A DNA stretch of 64,000 nt from an uncultured Clostridia bacterium (GTDB lineage Bacteria; Bacillota; Clostridia; Oscillospirales; Acutalibacteraceae), in NCBI GenBank assembly GCA_947589575.1, contig CANQBM010000006.1:46312-110311 (forward strand), given 5' to 3'. Every line of letters starts with the position of its first letter. Position 1 is the first letter of the stretch. This document shows positions 48,730 to 58,617 of the stretch, one piece after another. A model generated the notes under the pieces. The model had not been told where the DNA came from and ran no database searches. It was given only the letters and a program-made list of their open reading frames with translations. Made by a program: the position numbers and the translations under genes.

Positions 48730-51700
48730 ATGAAAATTAAACAACGATTGGTTGCATTTTTAGCGGCAATTATCCTTGTTGTTACATCGTTCCCTGCCGG
48801 TGTATTGACATCATTAGCCGCTGAAAATAGCAAAGCTGCAATTACTGTTGACAACAATAGTGCAAAACCCGGTTCAACTCTTGATGTAAATATCATAATT
48901 AATGATAATCCGGGTGTTCTCGGTGCAACTATAACAGTCAGCAATGATGAACAACTGACTTTGGTTAACGCAAAATCAGGTTCAGCATTTGAAAAACTTT
49001 CATTTGGAAAACCCGGAATATATGGTTCAACCAATAAATTCACATGGGATGGAGAAAAAATATCACCCGAAGATATAAAAGACGGCGTTATTTTAACATT
49101 AACATATCAAATAGCAGAAGATGCAGAGGTTGATACTTCTTATCCTATAACTGTTAGTTATGAATTTGGTGATGTAATTGATGCCGATATGGATCCTGTT
49201 GAATTGCAGATATCAAACGGTTATGTTACTGTTATTGATTACACACCCGGTGATGTAAATGAAGACGGTCAAATAAATGCAACAGACTGCGTATATATCA
49301 GAAGATATATTACTGGCGGTTATAATCTAAATGTTTTCACGGAAGCGGCTGCCGATGTAAATGCTGATGGTAGGATTAATTCAACAGATATTGTTCTTAT
49401 CCGCAGATATATAGTTGATGAGTGTAAATATGATCCCGAGGGCTATGGTGTAATTTTAAGACCTTCAACCAACAGGCATATTCATAATATGCAGGCATTT
49501 GAAAAGAAAGAGGCAACATGTACAGAAAACGGTAATATCGCTTATTGGTATTGTGAAGATTGCGGAAATTATTATGAAGATGCCGCAGGTGTTAAAGCGA
49601 TTACCTTTGAAAATACAATTGTCAAAGCAAAAGGGCATACGATTGTTGTTGACTCGGCAGTTCCGCCTACTTATTCTAAACCGGGCTTAACAGAGGGTTC
49701 ACATTGTTCTGTTTGTGAAACTGTTATTAAGCCTCAAAAAGAAATCCCCAAGCTTCAAAAAACCGAATACTCTATTACTTACCATATTAGCAACGGCGAT
49801 GAGTATTTAGCAAAACAGGATATTGAAAATACGAATCCGAATACTTATACATCAGAAGAAGGAATTCCAAAGTTTTCTAATCCAACGGTACCGGGATATC
49901 AATTTCTTGGATGGTATGATTTGCCATCCGGTGATGCAGCTGAAAATATTAAATCAATTCCTGTAGGAACATCTGAAAATATTGATTTGTATGCAAAATG
50001 GGAAAAGATTTCATATAAAGTTAACTTTTCATCAGATCTTATTCCCGTTGCTTCAGAAACTTATACTGTAGATGAAGATCATGTTCTTCCATCGCCAAAA
50101 CTTGATGGATATATTTTTGCCGGATGGTCTGATGATAACGGCACAGTTATAAAGACCATTCCTTCAGGAACTATTGGTTCAAAAACTTATACAGCAAACT
50201 GGATAAGTGAAAGAAATCAGGCTTGGACCTATAATAATGTTGGAACACCTTTAATCTATGAAGACAACGAGTCTAATACAATATTGTTTATTTACAATAT
50301 TGGTGAAATAAGAAATGTACCATTATCTGTAATTCACGATTTTGGGAAAATCAACTCTAACGGTGTAACTAAAACACATACTGAAACCTTTACCAAAACA
50401 ATCAGTGAAGAATGTATGGATACATACACAAATACTGTTCAAAAAGCAACAACGGATTCTTATTCTTGGACTCTTGCAAAAGAATGGAGCAATTCTACAA
50501 CCGTTAATGAAACATGGGCAAAGGAAAACTCTGTTACCGAAGAACAGATTAATTCATATTACAAGGATCAAAGCAACAATTGGTATGTCAGCAGTGGGCA
50601 AAGCGGTTCTGATTCCATCACAAGCACCGATTCCTCATCGGATTCATTAATGCTTTCTTCCGTTAGAAACAAAAAAACCGATGACAAGCATTCTACCAGC
50701 ACCGAAAAAAATATATCCGCAAATTTGGACATCAAAAACACTACAACGATAGGTGCTGAATTGCCGATTAAAGGTATAAATGTTTCTGCAGAAAACAAAA
50801 CTGAAATAGGCTTTGGCTTGTCAGGTTCTATAAATAATAAAGAATCTCATTCCAGTAGAGTTCAGACTGACAACACAGACAGCGCTCAGTATAATAAGTC
50901 CAACTATGCGTCAACTACAGCTAACTCAACATCAAGCTGGAACACTGAATCCGGTTACGGCGGAAGTTCAACTGTGGGGCAGAGCCAAACTTCTTCCAAG
51001 GCAATATCCGAAAAAATAAGTGAGGAATATAATATCGGCAAGAGTTATATTAATACCGATTCGGAAAGCAGTACACAAGGAACACAAACCTCACAGTCTA
51101 CATCAGATGAATATTCTTCAGCCGTAACATATTCAACTATAGAAGGTCAAGAGGTAACAGAAACCTACACAACACAGAATACAATGTCCGGCTATCATCG
51201 TTGGATAATGGCGGGTACTGCTCATGTGTTTGCAATTGTAGGATATGATATTGCCTCAAAATCATATTTTACTACGACCTATAGCGTTATGGATGACAAA
51301 ATGTACGAATATGAAGACTATTCATATCAAACAGCATCTTATGACGATAATGAAAGTTCATTAATTAAATTTGAAGTTCCAATGGATATAACCGCCTATG
51401 TCGGAAATCGTGTTTGTGAAAGTGATGGTCTTGAAGTTTCAAAATCGGGTGTTATAACAAATTATACCGGCACAGATAAATATGTTGTTATTCCTGAGTA
51501 TAAAGTCATTAATAATCAAGATGGAACAAATTCTGTTATAAAAGTTACGGGAATCAGTTCAACTGCTTTTGCAGGAAAAGATATTACAGGAATTGAGCTT
51601 TCTGATTTTATAAAAGAAATACCTGATAATGCTTTTAAAAATTGCACATTACTTGAATCAATCAATGCAGCCGGAATTACAAAGATTGGCAACAATGCTT

Positions 51701-53160
51701 TTGCAGGATGCACAAAACTTGGCGAATTGACAATCGGGAACAATATTACCGAAGTCGGCACCAATATTGTTAGCAATGAAACGGTGCTTACGGTTTCAGC
51801 TGCAAATAAATCAATTGTTGAGGCAGCGGTTCAATCCGGCGCAAAAGAAATCTATCTGAGAATTACTGACAAATGTATCGATCTTAGTGATGCCACCTTA
51901 AATATTCCAAGTACAACAGAAACATTTATATTTAATGGATTTGGCAAAACATATAATAATTTAAGAATTGTGTCGGATGCAAAAGAAACAATAATTAACA
52001 GAGCCAATCTCATCTGTAATGGGCAGACACCGTTAGTTATTTCTTCTACTAAAGTTGAATTGCATGAGGTTAATGTTACATCACCCGGTATATGCTTGGC
52101 TCTGACAGCAAATAACACAAATCTTGCTTTAAGGGGCGAATCAACATTAACTGCATCTTCCGGAAATTCTATGCTTTGCAAGGAAATTTCACTCAGTCAG
52201 ATTGATGCTTCTCTTTCAACATCTCTTACAGTTGACGGCAATCTCTTAATTTGTACTTCAAAGGATTCTATTATTGCAGGGGAAAAATTCCTGATTGTAA
52301 CAGGCGAAATAATCGGAATAACTGAGGATGAGTTTAACAATTATCTTAAAGGTGTATTTACAGTACACTTTGACGCCAATAACGGTAGTGTTTCCGAAAC
52401 GGAAAGAACTGTGGTTTACGGTTCAACACTTGAAACACTTTCAAAGCCTACCAGAGATTATTATACATTTGATGGCTGGTTTACTGATGTTGAAGGCGGA
52501 GAAAGAATAACAGATAAAACTGTATTCACTTCAACAGAAGATGTAACTTACTATGCTCACTGGACAATAAAACCGCTTTCAGATTGGGTTAAAGTATCCG
52601 AGTTGCCAAAAGATGCTAAAGTTGAAAATACAAAGTACACATATACTCAGCGTTTATATACAACATCTGCATCTTCAAGTATGAATGGATGGACAAAGTA
52701 TGATACCAAGAGAACTTCTTGGGGAGCAAAACAAGGACCTGTCTATTCAGACCCATCAAACGGTTCGCGAAATGTTACATCGGAACAATATGTTGCTTCT
52801 CAAACTACACATTATGTTTATTACCATAGATATAAGAGTGGTGCATGGTCAGACGATGCTCATGCAGGTTCATGGGCCAGACATTCAGGACCTGATGTAA
52901 CATCACCATTACCCAATGGTTACTATAGTTCTACAACAGGTCAGAGATATTCCGGTGCTGCCTGTGCATCTTGTGGTGCAACAAATCAATGGCACCTTGA
53001 TTATACATATCAAACGAACAACTATGCTACTCGTTGGTACTATCAAGAACCTATTTATACCTATTATTTCTATAAGGATGAAGATAAAGAATCTGCCACC
53101 ACTCCAAGTGGCAATGATATTTCAAATGTTCAGGAATGGGTACAATACAGAGAAAAATAA
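48730..53160 (+). CDS. Giant secreted cohesin-dockerin multidomain protein (cohesin-like, dockerin type I, InlB/Flg_new repeats, Ser/Thr-rich region, BspA-type LRR)
   Basis: Signal peptide; 'AKPGSTLDVNIIINDNPGVLGATITVSNDEQLTLVNAKSG' cohesin-like; dockerin pair 'GDVNEDGQINATDCVYIRRYITGG...AADVNADGRINSTDIVLIRRYIV'; 'ISSTAFAGKDITGIELSDFIKEIPDNAFKNCTLLESINAAGITKIGNNAFAGCTKL' BspA LRR; two 'GW(Y/F)...YA(K/H)W' repeats. Confidence 0.82.
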   Translation: MKIKQRLVAFLAAIILVVTSFPAGVLTSLAAENSKAAITVDNNSAKPGSTLDVNIIINDNPGVLGATITVSNDEQLTLVNAKSGSAFEKLSFGKPGIYGSTNKFTWDGEKISPEDIKDGVILTLTYQIAEDAEVDTSYPITVSYEFGDVIDADMDPVELQISNGYVTVIDYTPGDVNEDGQINATDCVYIRRYITGGYNLNVFTEAAADVNADGRINSTDIVLIRRYIVDECKYDPEGYGVILRPSTNRHIHNMQAFEKKEATCTENGNIAYWYCEDCGNYYEDAAGVKAITFENTIVKAKGHTIVVDSAVPPTYSKPGLTEGSHCSVCETVIKPQKEIPKLQKTEYSITYHISNGDEYLAKQDIENTNPNTYTSEEGIPKFSNPTVPGYQFLGWYDLPSGDAAENIKSIPVGTSENIDLYAKWEKISYKVNFSSDLIPVASETYTVDEDHVLPSPKLDGYIFAGWSDDNGTVIKTIPSGTIGSKTYTANWISERNQAWTYNNVGTPLIYEDNESNTILFIYNIGEIRNVPLSVIHDFGKINSNGVTKTHTETFTKTISEECMDTYTNTVQKATTDSYSWTLAKEWSNSTTVNETWAKENSVTEEQINSYYKDQSNNWYVSSGQSGSDSITSTDSSSDSLMLSSVRNKKTDDKHSTSTEKNISANLDIKNTTTIGAELPIKGINVSAENKTEIGFGLSGSINNKESHSSRVQTDNTDSAQYNKSNYASTTANSTSSWNTESGYGGSSTVGQSQTSSKAISEKISEEYNIGKSYINTDSESSTQGTQTSQSTSDEYSSAVTYSTIEGQEVTETYTTQNTMSGYHRWIMAGTAHVFAIVGYDIASKSYFTTTYSVMDDKMYEYEDYSYQTASYDDNESSLIKFEVPMDITAYVGNRVCESDGLEVSKSGVITNYTGTDKYVVIPEYKVINNQDGTNSVIKVTGISSTAFAGKDITGIELSDFIKEIPDNAFKNCTLLESINAAGITKIGNNAFAGCTKLGELTIGNNITEVGTNIVSNETVLTVSAANKSIVEAAVQSGAKEIYLRITDKCIDLSDATLNIPSTTETFIFNGFGKTYNNLRIVSDAKETIINRANLICNGQTPLVISSTKVELHEVNVTSPGICLALTANNTNLALRGESTLTASSGNSMLCKEISLSQIDASLSTSLTVDGNLLICTSKDSIIAGEKFLIVTGEIIGITEDEFNNYLKGVFTVHFDANNGSVSETERTVVYGSTLETLSKPTRDYYTFDGWFTDVEGGERITDKTVFTSTEDVTYYAHWTIKPLSDWVKVSELPKDAKVENTKYTYTQRLYTTSASSSMNGWTKYDTKRTSWGAKQGPVYSDPSNGSRNVTSEQYVASQTTHYVYYHRYKSGAWSDDAHAGSWARHSGPDVTSPLPNGYYSSTTGQRYSGAACASCGATNQWHLDYTYQTNNYATRWYYQEPIYTYYFYKDEDKESATTPSGNDISNVQEWVQYREK

Positions 53161-53167
53161 AGTTTTA

Positions 53168-53208
53168 ATTCAGCGAAAAGTCTGCCGTTAGGCAGGCTTT
53201 TCGTATAT
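53168..53208 (+). terminator. Intrinsic terminator
   Basis: GCGAAAAGTCTGCCGTTAGGCAGGCTTTTCG hairpin. Confidence 0.75.
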
Positions 53209-53419
53209 ATACTTTTATATTTTGCCGCATTTTATTAAAAAAATAATTTTTCAGATTTTATATATTGTTTGTCAGCAAAATTTAAGGTAAAGGTGTTTCG
53301 AATTCTGTGGTGATAATTATTTTTAATAAAAGCACAACAAAAACCATGGCAGACATTTGACAGACACCAAAGGTTGAAATACGCTTTCAATTCGGTACAT
53401 TTTTCAGTCGCTCCTACCG

Positions 53420-53463
53420 CTCTGACTCCGTCATTTAAGGTTCGAATCCTTATACCTCTGCCA
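53420..53463 (+). repeat. att site between elements: 44-bp direct repeat copy 2 (partial tRNA-Gln)
   Basis: Identical to 36741-36784; upstream half of the tRNA absent. Confidence 0.95.
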
Positions 53464-53715
53464 GATTGGGCAATTCGGTAACGGATTGTCCATTATTTTT
53501 CGCCTGTTGGCACATTTTTGCACCTTTTAAAGTGCTTTTTTAGTTTCTGCATTTATTTGTAATTTATAGTCGCAGACTATTCTGAGACTTTGTGAGACCA
53601 CAAACTCGCCAAATCTTGACAATTTGATGAGAGATTTTTGAGAGATATGCCATATTGAAATCATTGTTTTATATGATATAATATTAGTCGGGAATTTTTT
53701 GTTGAGGTTGAAAAA

Positions 53716-54081
53716 ATGTTAAATTGCTTGTTAGTTGGTTTGGGTGGATTTATCGGTGCAGTATTAAGATATTTGATAAGCTTGATACCGATTAAAAATC
53801 CTGAATCATTTCCGATTAATACTTTTATTATTAATATTGTAGGTGCATTTGCAATCGGATGTATAGCTTTTGCTGTATCAAAAAATGAAAACATTGATCC
53901 GAAATTATTACTCTTTTTAAAAGTTGGAATATGCGGTGGTTTTACAACCTTTTCTACATTCTCTCTTGAAACGGTAGAATTGATAAAAGGCGGTTCAGTT
54001 GTGACTGCTATTATATATGTTATTGCAAGTATTGTTATTGGTGTTTTGGCTGTAATGCTGCCACAGTTAGTGTTGAAATAA
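53716..54081 (+). CDS. crcB: Fluoride channel CrcB/Fluc
   Basis: 'GLGGFIGAVLRYLISL', 'FPINTFIINIVGAFAIG', 'GICGGFTTFSTFSLE' CrcB signatures. Confidence 0.93.
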   Translation: MLNCLLVGLGGFIGAVLRYLISLIPIKNPESFPINTFIINIVGAFAIGCIAFAVSKNENIDPKLLLFLKVGICGGFTTFSTFSLETVELIKGGSVVTAIIYVIASIVIGVLAVMLPQLVLK

Positions 54082-54247
54082 TGAAAGATAAAGGCAAGAA
54101 ATTTTTATTCCCTGCCTTTATCATAATATTTGCGTCGCAGCAATTGGAGCCATGCGTTCCGCAACACAACACATACCACACTTTTCTGTCAAAGTCCAGA
54201 CCAAATAAAAAATTTTTGCCTTTATATATTGTTTGTCACCAAGATTT

Positions 54248-54292
54248 GAGGTAGGGGTGGTTTAGATTTTGAACCGCCCCTACCTCTTTTCT
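54248..54292. terminator. Bidirectional terminator between crcB and the int remnant
   Basis: GAGGTAGGGGTGGTTtagattttgAACCGCCCCTACCTCTTTT (one G-U). Confidence 0.85.
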
Positions 54293-54297
54293 GCTCT

Positions 54298-55439
54298 TTA
54301 TTCGTTAACTGCTTTTTGTTCTTTTTGATTAGCATATTCAGCTAATCGTTTTCTGTTTTGCTCAAACACCTCGTCAACCATATGAGTATAGATTTTAGCC
54401 GTTACTGAGATGTCTGAATGTCCCATTAATTCTTTTGCAACATTCAGCGGTACGCCTGCCGCTTGGCAGTCGGTACAGAATGTGTGTCGGAGTAGGTATG
54501 GTTCAAGGTCTGGTGCAAGTGTTGATTTGGTAATCTGATTTCTGTATACAGTTGCACCGTTCGCAATGTCCATCTCTTTGCAAAAATTATGCCAAGCGTG
54601 GTAAAATGCATTTTCATCGAGTGGCAGTTGATGATTTTTGTATCTTACGAATATCCATTTATCGTTTTGACCTTTGAGTTTGTGTTCTATTAATGCTGAT
54701 TTTAATTGTGGTGGAATCGGTATTTTTCTGCCGGTGCCAGCCTTTGTTTTACTTTTGCCAACTGTGAGTATGGAATTATTAAAATCAATCCAATCCCATT
54801 TCATTCGTCTTATCTCAGCAGGACGCAATCCACAACAAAGCATTGTTAATACCATTGTTCCTGCATAATGGTTGGGAACTTGATTTAAGATTAGTGTTCG
54901 TTCCTCATCTGTAATCGGTCTGCGTTTACCTACCGTGACTTGTGGCAACACAATATCTTCAGCAGGATTTTCACCAATTAGTTTTTGCTTTTGTGCTTTT
55001 CTCAATACTCTACGCAAAGTCATTCTGATTTTAGATACATTTGCTTTACTGTAACCAACATATTTGTTTAGAAATCTTTGGCAGTCATCTTCATGTATCT
55101 CGCATAATTTGTAATTAGCAAAGTATGGAATGATATGTGTATAAACATAGTTCTTATAGTTGTCTTTGTTTACCTGACTGCAATCAGCATTCTTAACATT
55201 CAACTCATACCAGTTGTCGCAAAGTCTTTGAACAGCATATCAGGAAATACACCCTTGTGCTTTTCTGTTTCTTTTAGAATGTAGTAGTCACGAATCTTGT
55301 CATCCATAATCTTTCTGCATTCTTTCTCACTTTTCTTTGATCTAGCAGCTAGAACATCATACTCTCCTAAGTCATTCTTAATTCTTTTAGTCATTCGATA
55401 GCAAATGAATTTGCCATCTTTGTCATATAGTTCATACAT
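54298..55439 (-). pseudogene. Tyrosine integrase of element 2, frameshifted
   Basis: Two ORFs (55200..55448 and 54298..55203) align collinearly with the element 1 integrase. Reading 'FKDFATTGMS*' becomes 'FKDFADNWYELNVKNADCSQ' if one base is restored near 55217-55220. Confidence 0.85.
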
Positions 55440-55451
55440 AAAAATCACCTC

Positions 55452-55739
55452 TCATTTCTGTATAATCTCAAATTTGTAAATGCTGTTTCGAGTTGTCATT
55501 GTGATAATGTTATCGCTGATAGTGTATTCACCGTATCCTGTATGCATCCAATTCCCCATTAAGTCATTAAATGAGATGTAGTGCTGACCTTTAAACTTTT
55601 CTGTACTTTCCCATATTGAAAGAATACCTTGATAATTAATGTATTTCTCTCTCCATGTCCATTCTTCATAATCCATATCTGAAATTTTCTGAACAGATTT
55701 GATAATGACATTTTGATAGTAATCAATTGGTTTTGGCAT
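55452..55739 (-). CDS. Hypothetical protein
   Basis: 95 aa ORF between int and xis-like gene; no counterpart in element 1. Confidence 0.55.
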   Translation of the reverse strand: MPKPIDYYQNVIIKSVQKISDMDYEEWTWREKYINYQGILSIWESTEKFKGQHYISFNDLMGNWMHTGYGEYTISDNIITMTTRNSIYKFEIIQK

Positions 55740-55806
55740 TTTGTCCGTCTCCTTTCAGCAACATACATTATCACAGAGATTTGTACAAGTCCAGCTAATA
55801 TAGAGA

Positions 55807-56013
55807 TTATTTGTAGACAAATTCAAGCATATCGTAAATGTAGTATTTGTTTAAGTTGCACACCTCGGCACAAGGTAAATTTGAAACTAATTTTCTTGCC
55901 GTTTCTCTGCTGATGCCAAGCACTTTTCCTACCTCAGTAACATTGAGAAAGCATCCGTATTGCGCTGCTATTTCGTTAGCCATAGTTTTTAATTCTGCTT
56001 TTGTTTTATTCAT
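55807..56013 (-). CDS. Excisionase-like HTH protein
   Basis: 'FLNVTEVGKVLGISRETARKLVSNLPCAEVCNLNKYYIYDMLEFVYK'; homologous to 40094..40300. Confidence 0.7.
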   Translation of the reverse strand: MNKTKAELKTMANEIAAQYGCFLNVTEVGKVLGISRETARKLVSNLPCAEVCNLNKYYIYDMLEFVYK

Positions 56014-56023
56014 TTTTTCCTCC

Positions 56024-57382
56024 TTACATAATTATTCCAACACCTTGCTGTTCTTCATAATCATTATTGTAACTACCGTCAGAAGATAAATCTTTAAGTC
56101 CGTGAGCAAGGCGTTTTTCTTGTTCTTTCGATAATTGCTTTCTATCAATCTGATTGTTAAGATTATCAAATCTTTTCTTCGCACTTGTGCTAAACATATC
56201 TGCAAGCAAACTTACAACAGAAGAAAGAATCATTTCGTTGTCAGAATAATTCCATTTTGTATATGGTATTTTGCAATTCATATTTAGTACAGCTTGAATG
56301 ATTTTGTTCTTGATTGATCTGAATTCTTTGTTATCTTCAATGGAAATTGATTTATTTTTGTTGTCATAATACAGTGACAGTTTTTCATTATTAATCTCAT
56401 TCCATTTGTCATATAATTCCGAAAGACTTTCATCTTTCATCAATTCTTTTAGAATTTCATTGACAATATCTTTAGTCTTTTTCGGAAGATAGCCATAGAT
56501 TTTTTTGCCTTTGCAGTTATCAAGCTGCTTTCTTAATTCCAAAATCAAATTGAATAACTGTGGTGATGGTTCAAAAATATAGTTGCAATCATCAAGAACT
56601 TCGTCAAGCAATTCATCAAAACTATTCTTTAGCTCTTCACGATATTCAGTTTGCTGTTTGAATAACTTAAACTGTTCATTGCGAAAAATATCGTTACCGA
56701 ACGCACTTCGCATCGTTTCAATTCCTTTGTTCGTTAGATAACCTTGTCCGCTTTTTGAATAAACAAGCAAATGAATATGTGGGTGATGCGCTGTATTATG
56801 GAATGCTGCATACCATTGCAGATCGGATGCTTGAATGTTATGAGCCTTTGCAATCTCAATCATATTTTTTCTGACTTGCTTTTTCCATTTGTCCGCATTG
56901 TTGTAGCTAAGTCTTTCTGCATCATCACGCTTAAGACTAATTACATGCGTCCATACAATTCCTTTGTGATTTGATATTTCGTCAGCCACTTCATCCAAAT
57001 TGATTTTGTCATCTGTCTGTGAAAACAATCCATGCTTGCCGAGTTTTTCTACGCTTGGTCGCTCTGCAATGTATAAAACTAATGCTTTCAGGTCTTCTAC
57101 TCTGTCAGCATTTCTTTCTATGAATGTATCAATAAATTCAGTTGCATTTGACTTTGTAGAGTTGTTTTCATAGTCAGCATACTCGATATACTTTTTGCTT
57201 TCGGGATAATTTTTAACTATACTTTGTACAAGATTTTGCTGTTTCTGAGTGACAGGTCTGTTATCAATTCCATTCGGAAGCTTCTCAACGCCCTCACGAG
57301 TTCCCATATATTTAACAAGCTTACCTACATTGGAACGCTTTGGATTTCTAAAATATCTGCTTGTTAAAATAATCTTAGCCAT
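56024..57382 (-). CDS. Relaxase (MobP3-like)
   Basis: 'YFRNPKRSNVGKLVKYMGTREGVEKLPNG', 'WTHVISLKRDDAERLSY', 'WYAAFHNTAHHPHIHLLVYS'; C-terminal 'EQEKRLAHGLKD'. Confidence 0.9.
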   Translation of the reverse strand: MAKIILTSRYFRNPKRSNVGKLVKYMGTREGVEKLPNGIDNRPVTQKQQNLVQSIVKNYPESKKYIEYADYENNSTKSNATEFIDTFIERNADRVEDLKALVLYIAERPSVEKLGKHGLFSQTDDKINLDEVADEISNHKGIVWTHVISLKRDDAERLSYNNADKWKKQVRKNMIEIAKAHNIQASDLQWYAAFHNTAHHPHIHLLVYSKSGQGYLTNKGIETMRSAFGNDIFRNEQFKLFKQQTEYREELKNSFDELLDEVLDDCNYIFEPSPQLFNLILELRKQLDNCKGKKIYGYLPKKTKDIVNEILKELMKDESLSELYDKWNEINNEKLSLYYDNKNKSISIEDNKEFRSIKNKIIQAVLNMNCKIPYTKWNYSDNEMILSSVVSLLADMFSTSAKKRFDNLNNQIDRKQLSKEQEKRLAHGLKDLSSDGSYNNDYEEQQGVGIIM

Positions 57383-57791
57383 AGCACTCCTTTGCTAAAT
57401 CGTTATCAGTTATGATTGCATTGAAATCAATTATGCCATTCGTTGATGCAACTTTCTCAGCACAAAGATTATCAAGTCGTTCCTCTAACTCGCTGTCAAT
57501 CTTGTATTGTGTACTTAATAAGCAATTCTGTTTTGCAGATTCAACTGCTAATTTGAATATCATTTCTGATAAACAATCCTGCAAAAACTCAACCTGATTT
57601 TTAATTTCATTGCTTATCAGAGGACTGATATAGTCAGCACTCTGCTTGTGCATCAGGTAGCCGATATAAAAATTTACTGCTGATCTGACGAATGAACTTC
57701 TGTTGTTGTCATACGAATATGGCAACGCTTTTTCAATTTCTTCTATCATTTCCGGACGCATCCAGAATGAATATTTCTCCATATTTTCCAT
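57375..57791 (-). CDS. Relaxase-associated accessory protein (ribbon-helix-helix-like)
   Basis: Starts MENMEKYSFWMRPEMIEEIEKALPYSYDNNRSSFVRSAVNFYIGYLM after GGAGG RBS; overlaps the relaxase start. Confidence 0.7.
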   Translation of the reverse strand: MENMEKYSFWMRPEMIEEIEKALPYSYDNNRSSFVRSAVNFYIGYLMHKQSADYISPLISNEIKNQVEFLQDCLSEMIFKLAVESAKQNCLLSTQYKIDSELEERLDNLCAEKVASTNGIIDFNAIITDNDLAKECYG

Positions 57792-57814
57792 AAATACCTC
57801 CATTTCTCGCATAC

Positions 57815-57920
57815 ACCTATCATGGCGCATACTTAATAATTCTAAATTCCCTTGAAATTCGGTCGGCACTGCCGTCCGATGTGAGCTGTCAGGCGTCACA
57901 GCATACGCCTGACTTTATCC
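57815..57920. promoter_or_regulatory. Candidate oriT region of element 2
   Basis: Perfect IR GTCAGGCGT-cacagcat-ACGCCTGAC (57889-57914), imperfect IR TCGGtCGGCA/TGCCGtCCGA, and reverse-strand TTAAGTATGCGCC near 57830, directly upstream of the mob genes. Confidence 0.4.
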
Positions 57921-58156
57921 TGCTTAAAATAATAATCGAAAATATTAATAATATTCTGTGAATATTTGCTTAAAAATAACTGTTTTTTTAGTTATTATAA
58001 TCACAAATTCATATTGAGTCTTATTTGCTCTTGTGACCTCAACAAATGTCCACAAATCGAGTTTTATGTTTCGGCCGATTACCTTTGTACATTCGTCAAT
58101 GTTTTTTGTGAAAGGGTTTTTAATTGTTTGTTGCTACTTTTGACTACTAGGGTGGT

Positions 58157-58441
58157 CTAAATATTTAACACGGTATAAAGGTTTGACTCCTGACCATTGT
58201 CCGAGAATCTTTGTGCTATATCAATCCAGCCACCATTTTCCAAATCAGTTAATGCTCGTCTTACTGTTGTTACAGACATACTGCAAGATTTAGCTATCGT
58301 TTTCAGTGATGGATAGCATTGATTTGTTTTTATATCTGAACACCTTGACAGATAGCAGTAAACAACAAATGCTCTCTTTTCAATCCCGCTACCAAATATA
58401 TCGTTGGGAACACGAAAATAATTACCGTCTTTGCGATTCAT
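58157..58441 (-). CDS. Helix-turn-helix domain protein (replication/transfer module)
   Basis: 'FRVPNDIFGSGIEKRAFVVYCYLSRCSDIKTNQCYPSLKTIAKSCSMSVTTVRRALTDLENGGWI'; homologue of 42399..42704. Confidence 0.75.
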   Translation of the reverse strand: MNRKDGNYFRVPNDIFGSGIEKRAFVVYCYLSRCSDIKTNQCYPSLKTIAKSCSMSVTTVRRALTDLENGGWIDIAQRFSDNGQESNLYTVLNI

Positions 58442-58617
58442 TTCTTTACCTCCTTTGTCAATACATTTTTTGTACCGTTGATTAAATAATATTGCTTGCG
58501 AAATATCCTTGTGATATTATAGTAACAGAATTGAACAATGCCCCTCAACTTTTTGAGTGAGGGATTGATGTTGTCATATTTTACCAAAGATTAATTCTTC
58601 ACAGAGAGGTTAGTTAG

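Larger units (their letters stand above)
36785..53463. mobile_element. Integrative mobilizable element 1 (16,679 bp between att repeats)
   Basis: Flanked by 44-bp direct repeats of the tRNA-Gln 3' end; encodes tyrosine integrase, Xis-like HTH, relaxase, MobC-like and HTH proteins. Confidence 0.92.

Noticed and set aside
53420-53463. Second functional tRNA-Gln
   Set aside because: Only the 3' 44 bp are duplicated; the acceptor 5' strand, D arm and half of the anticodon stem are absent. It is an att copy, not a tRNA.
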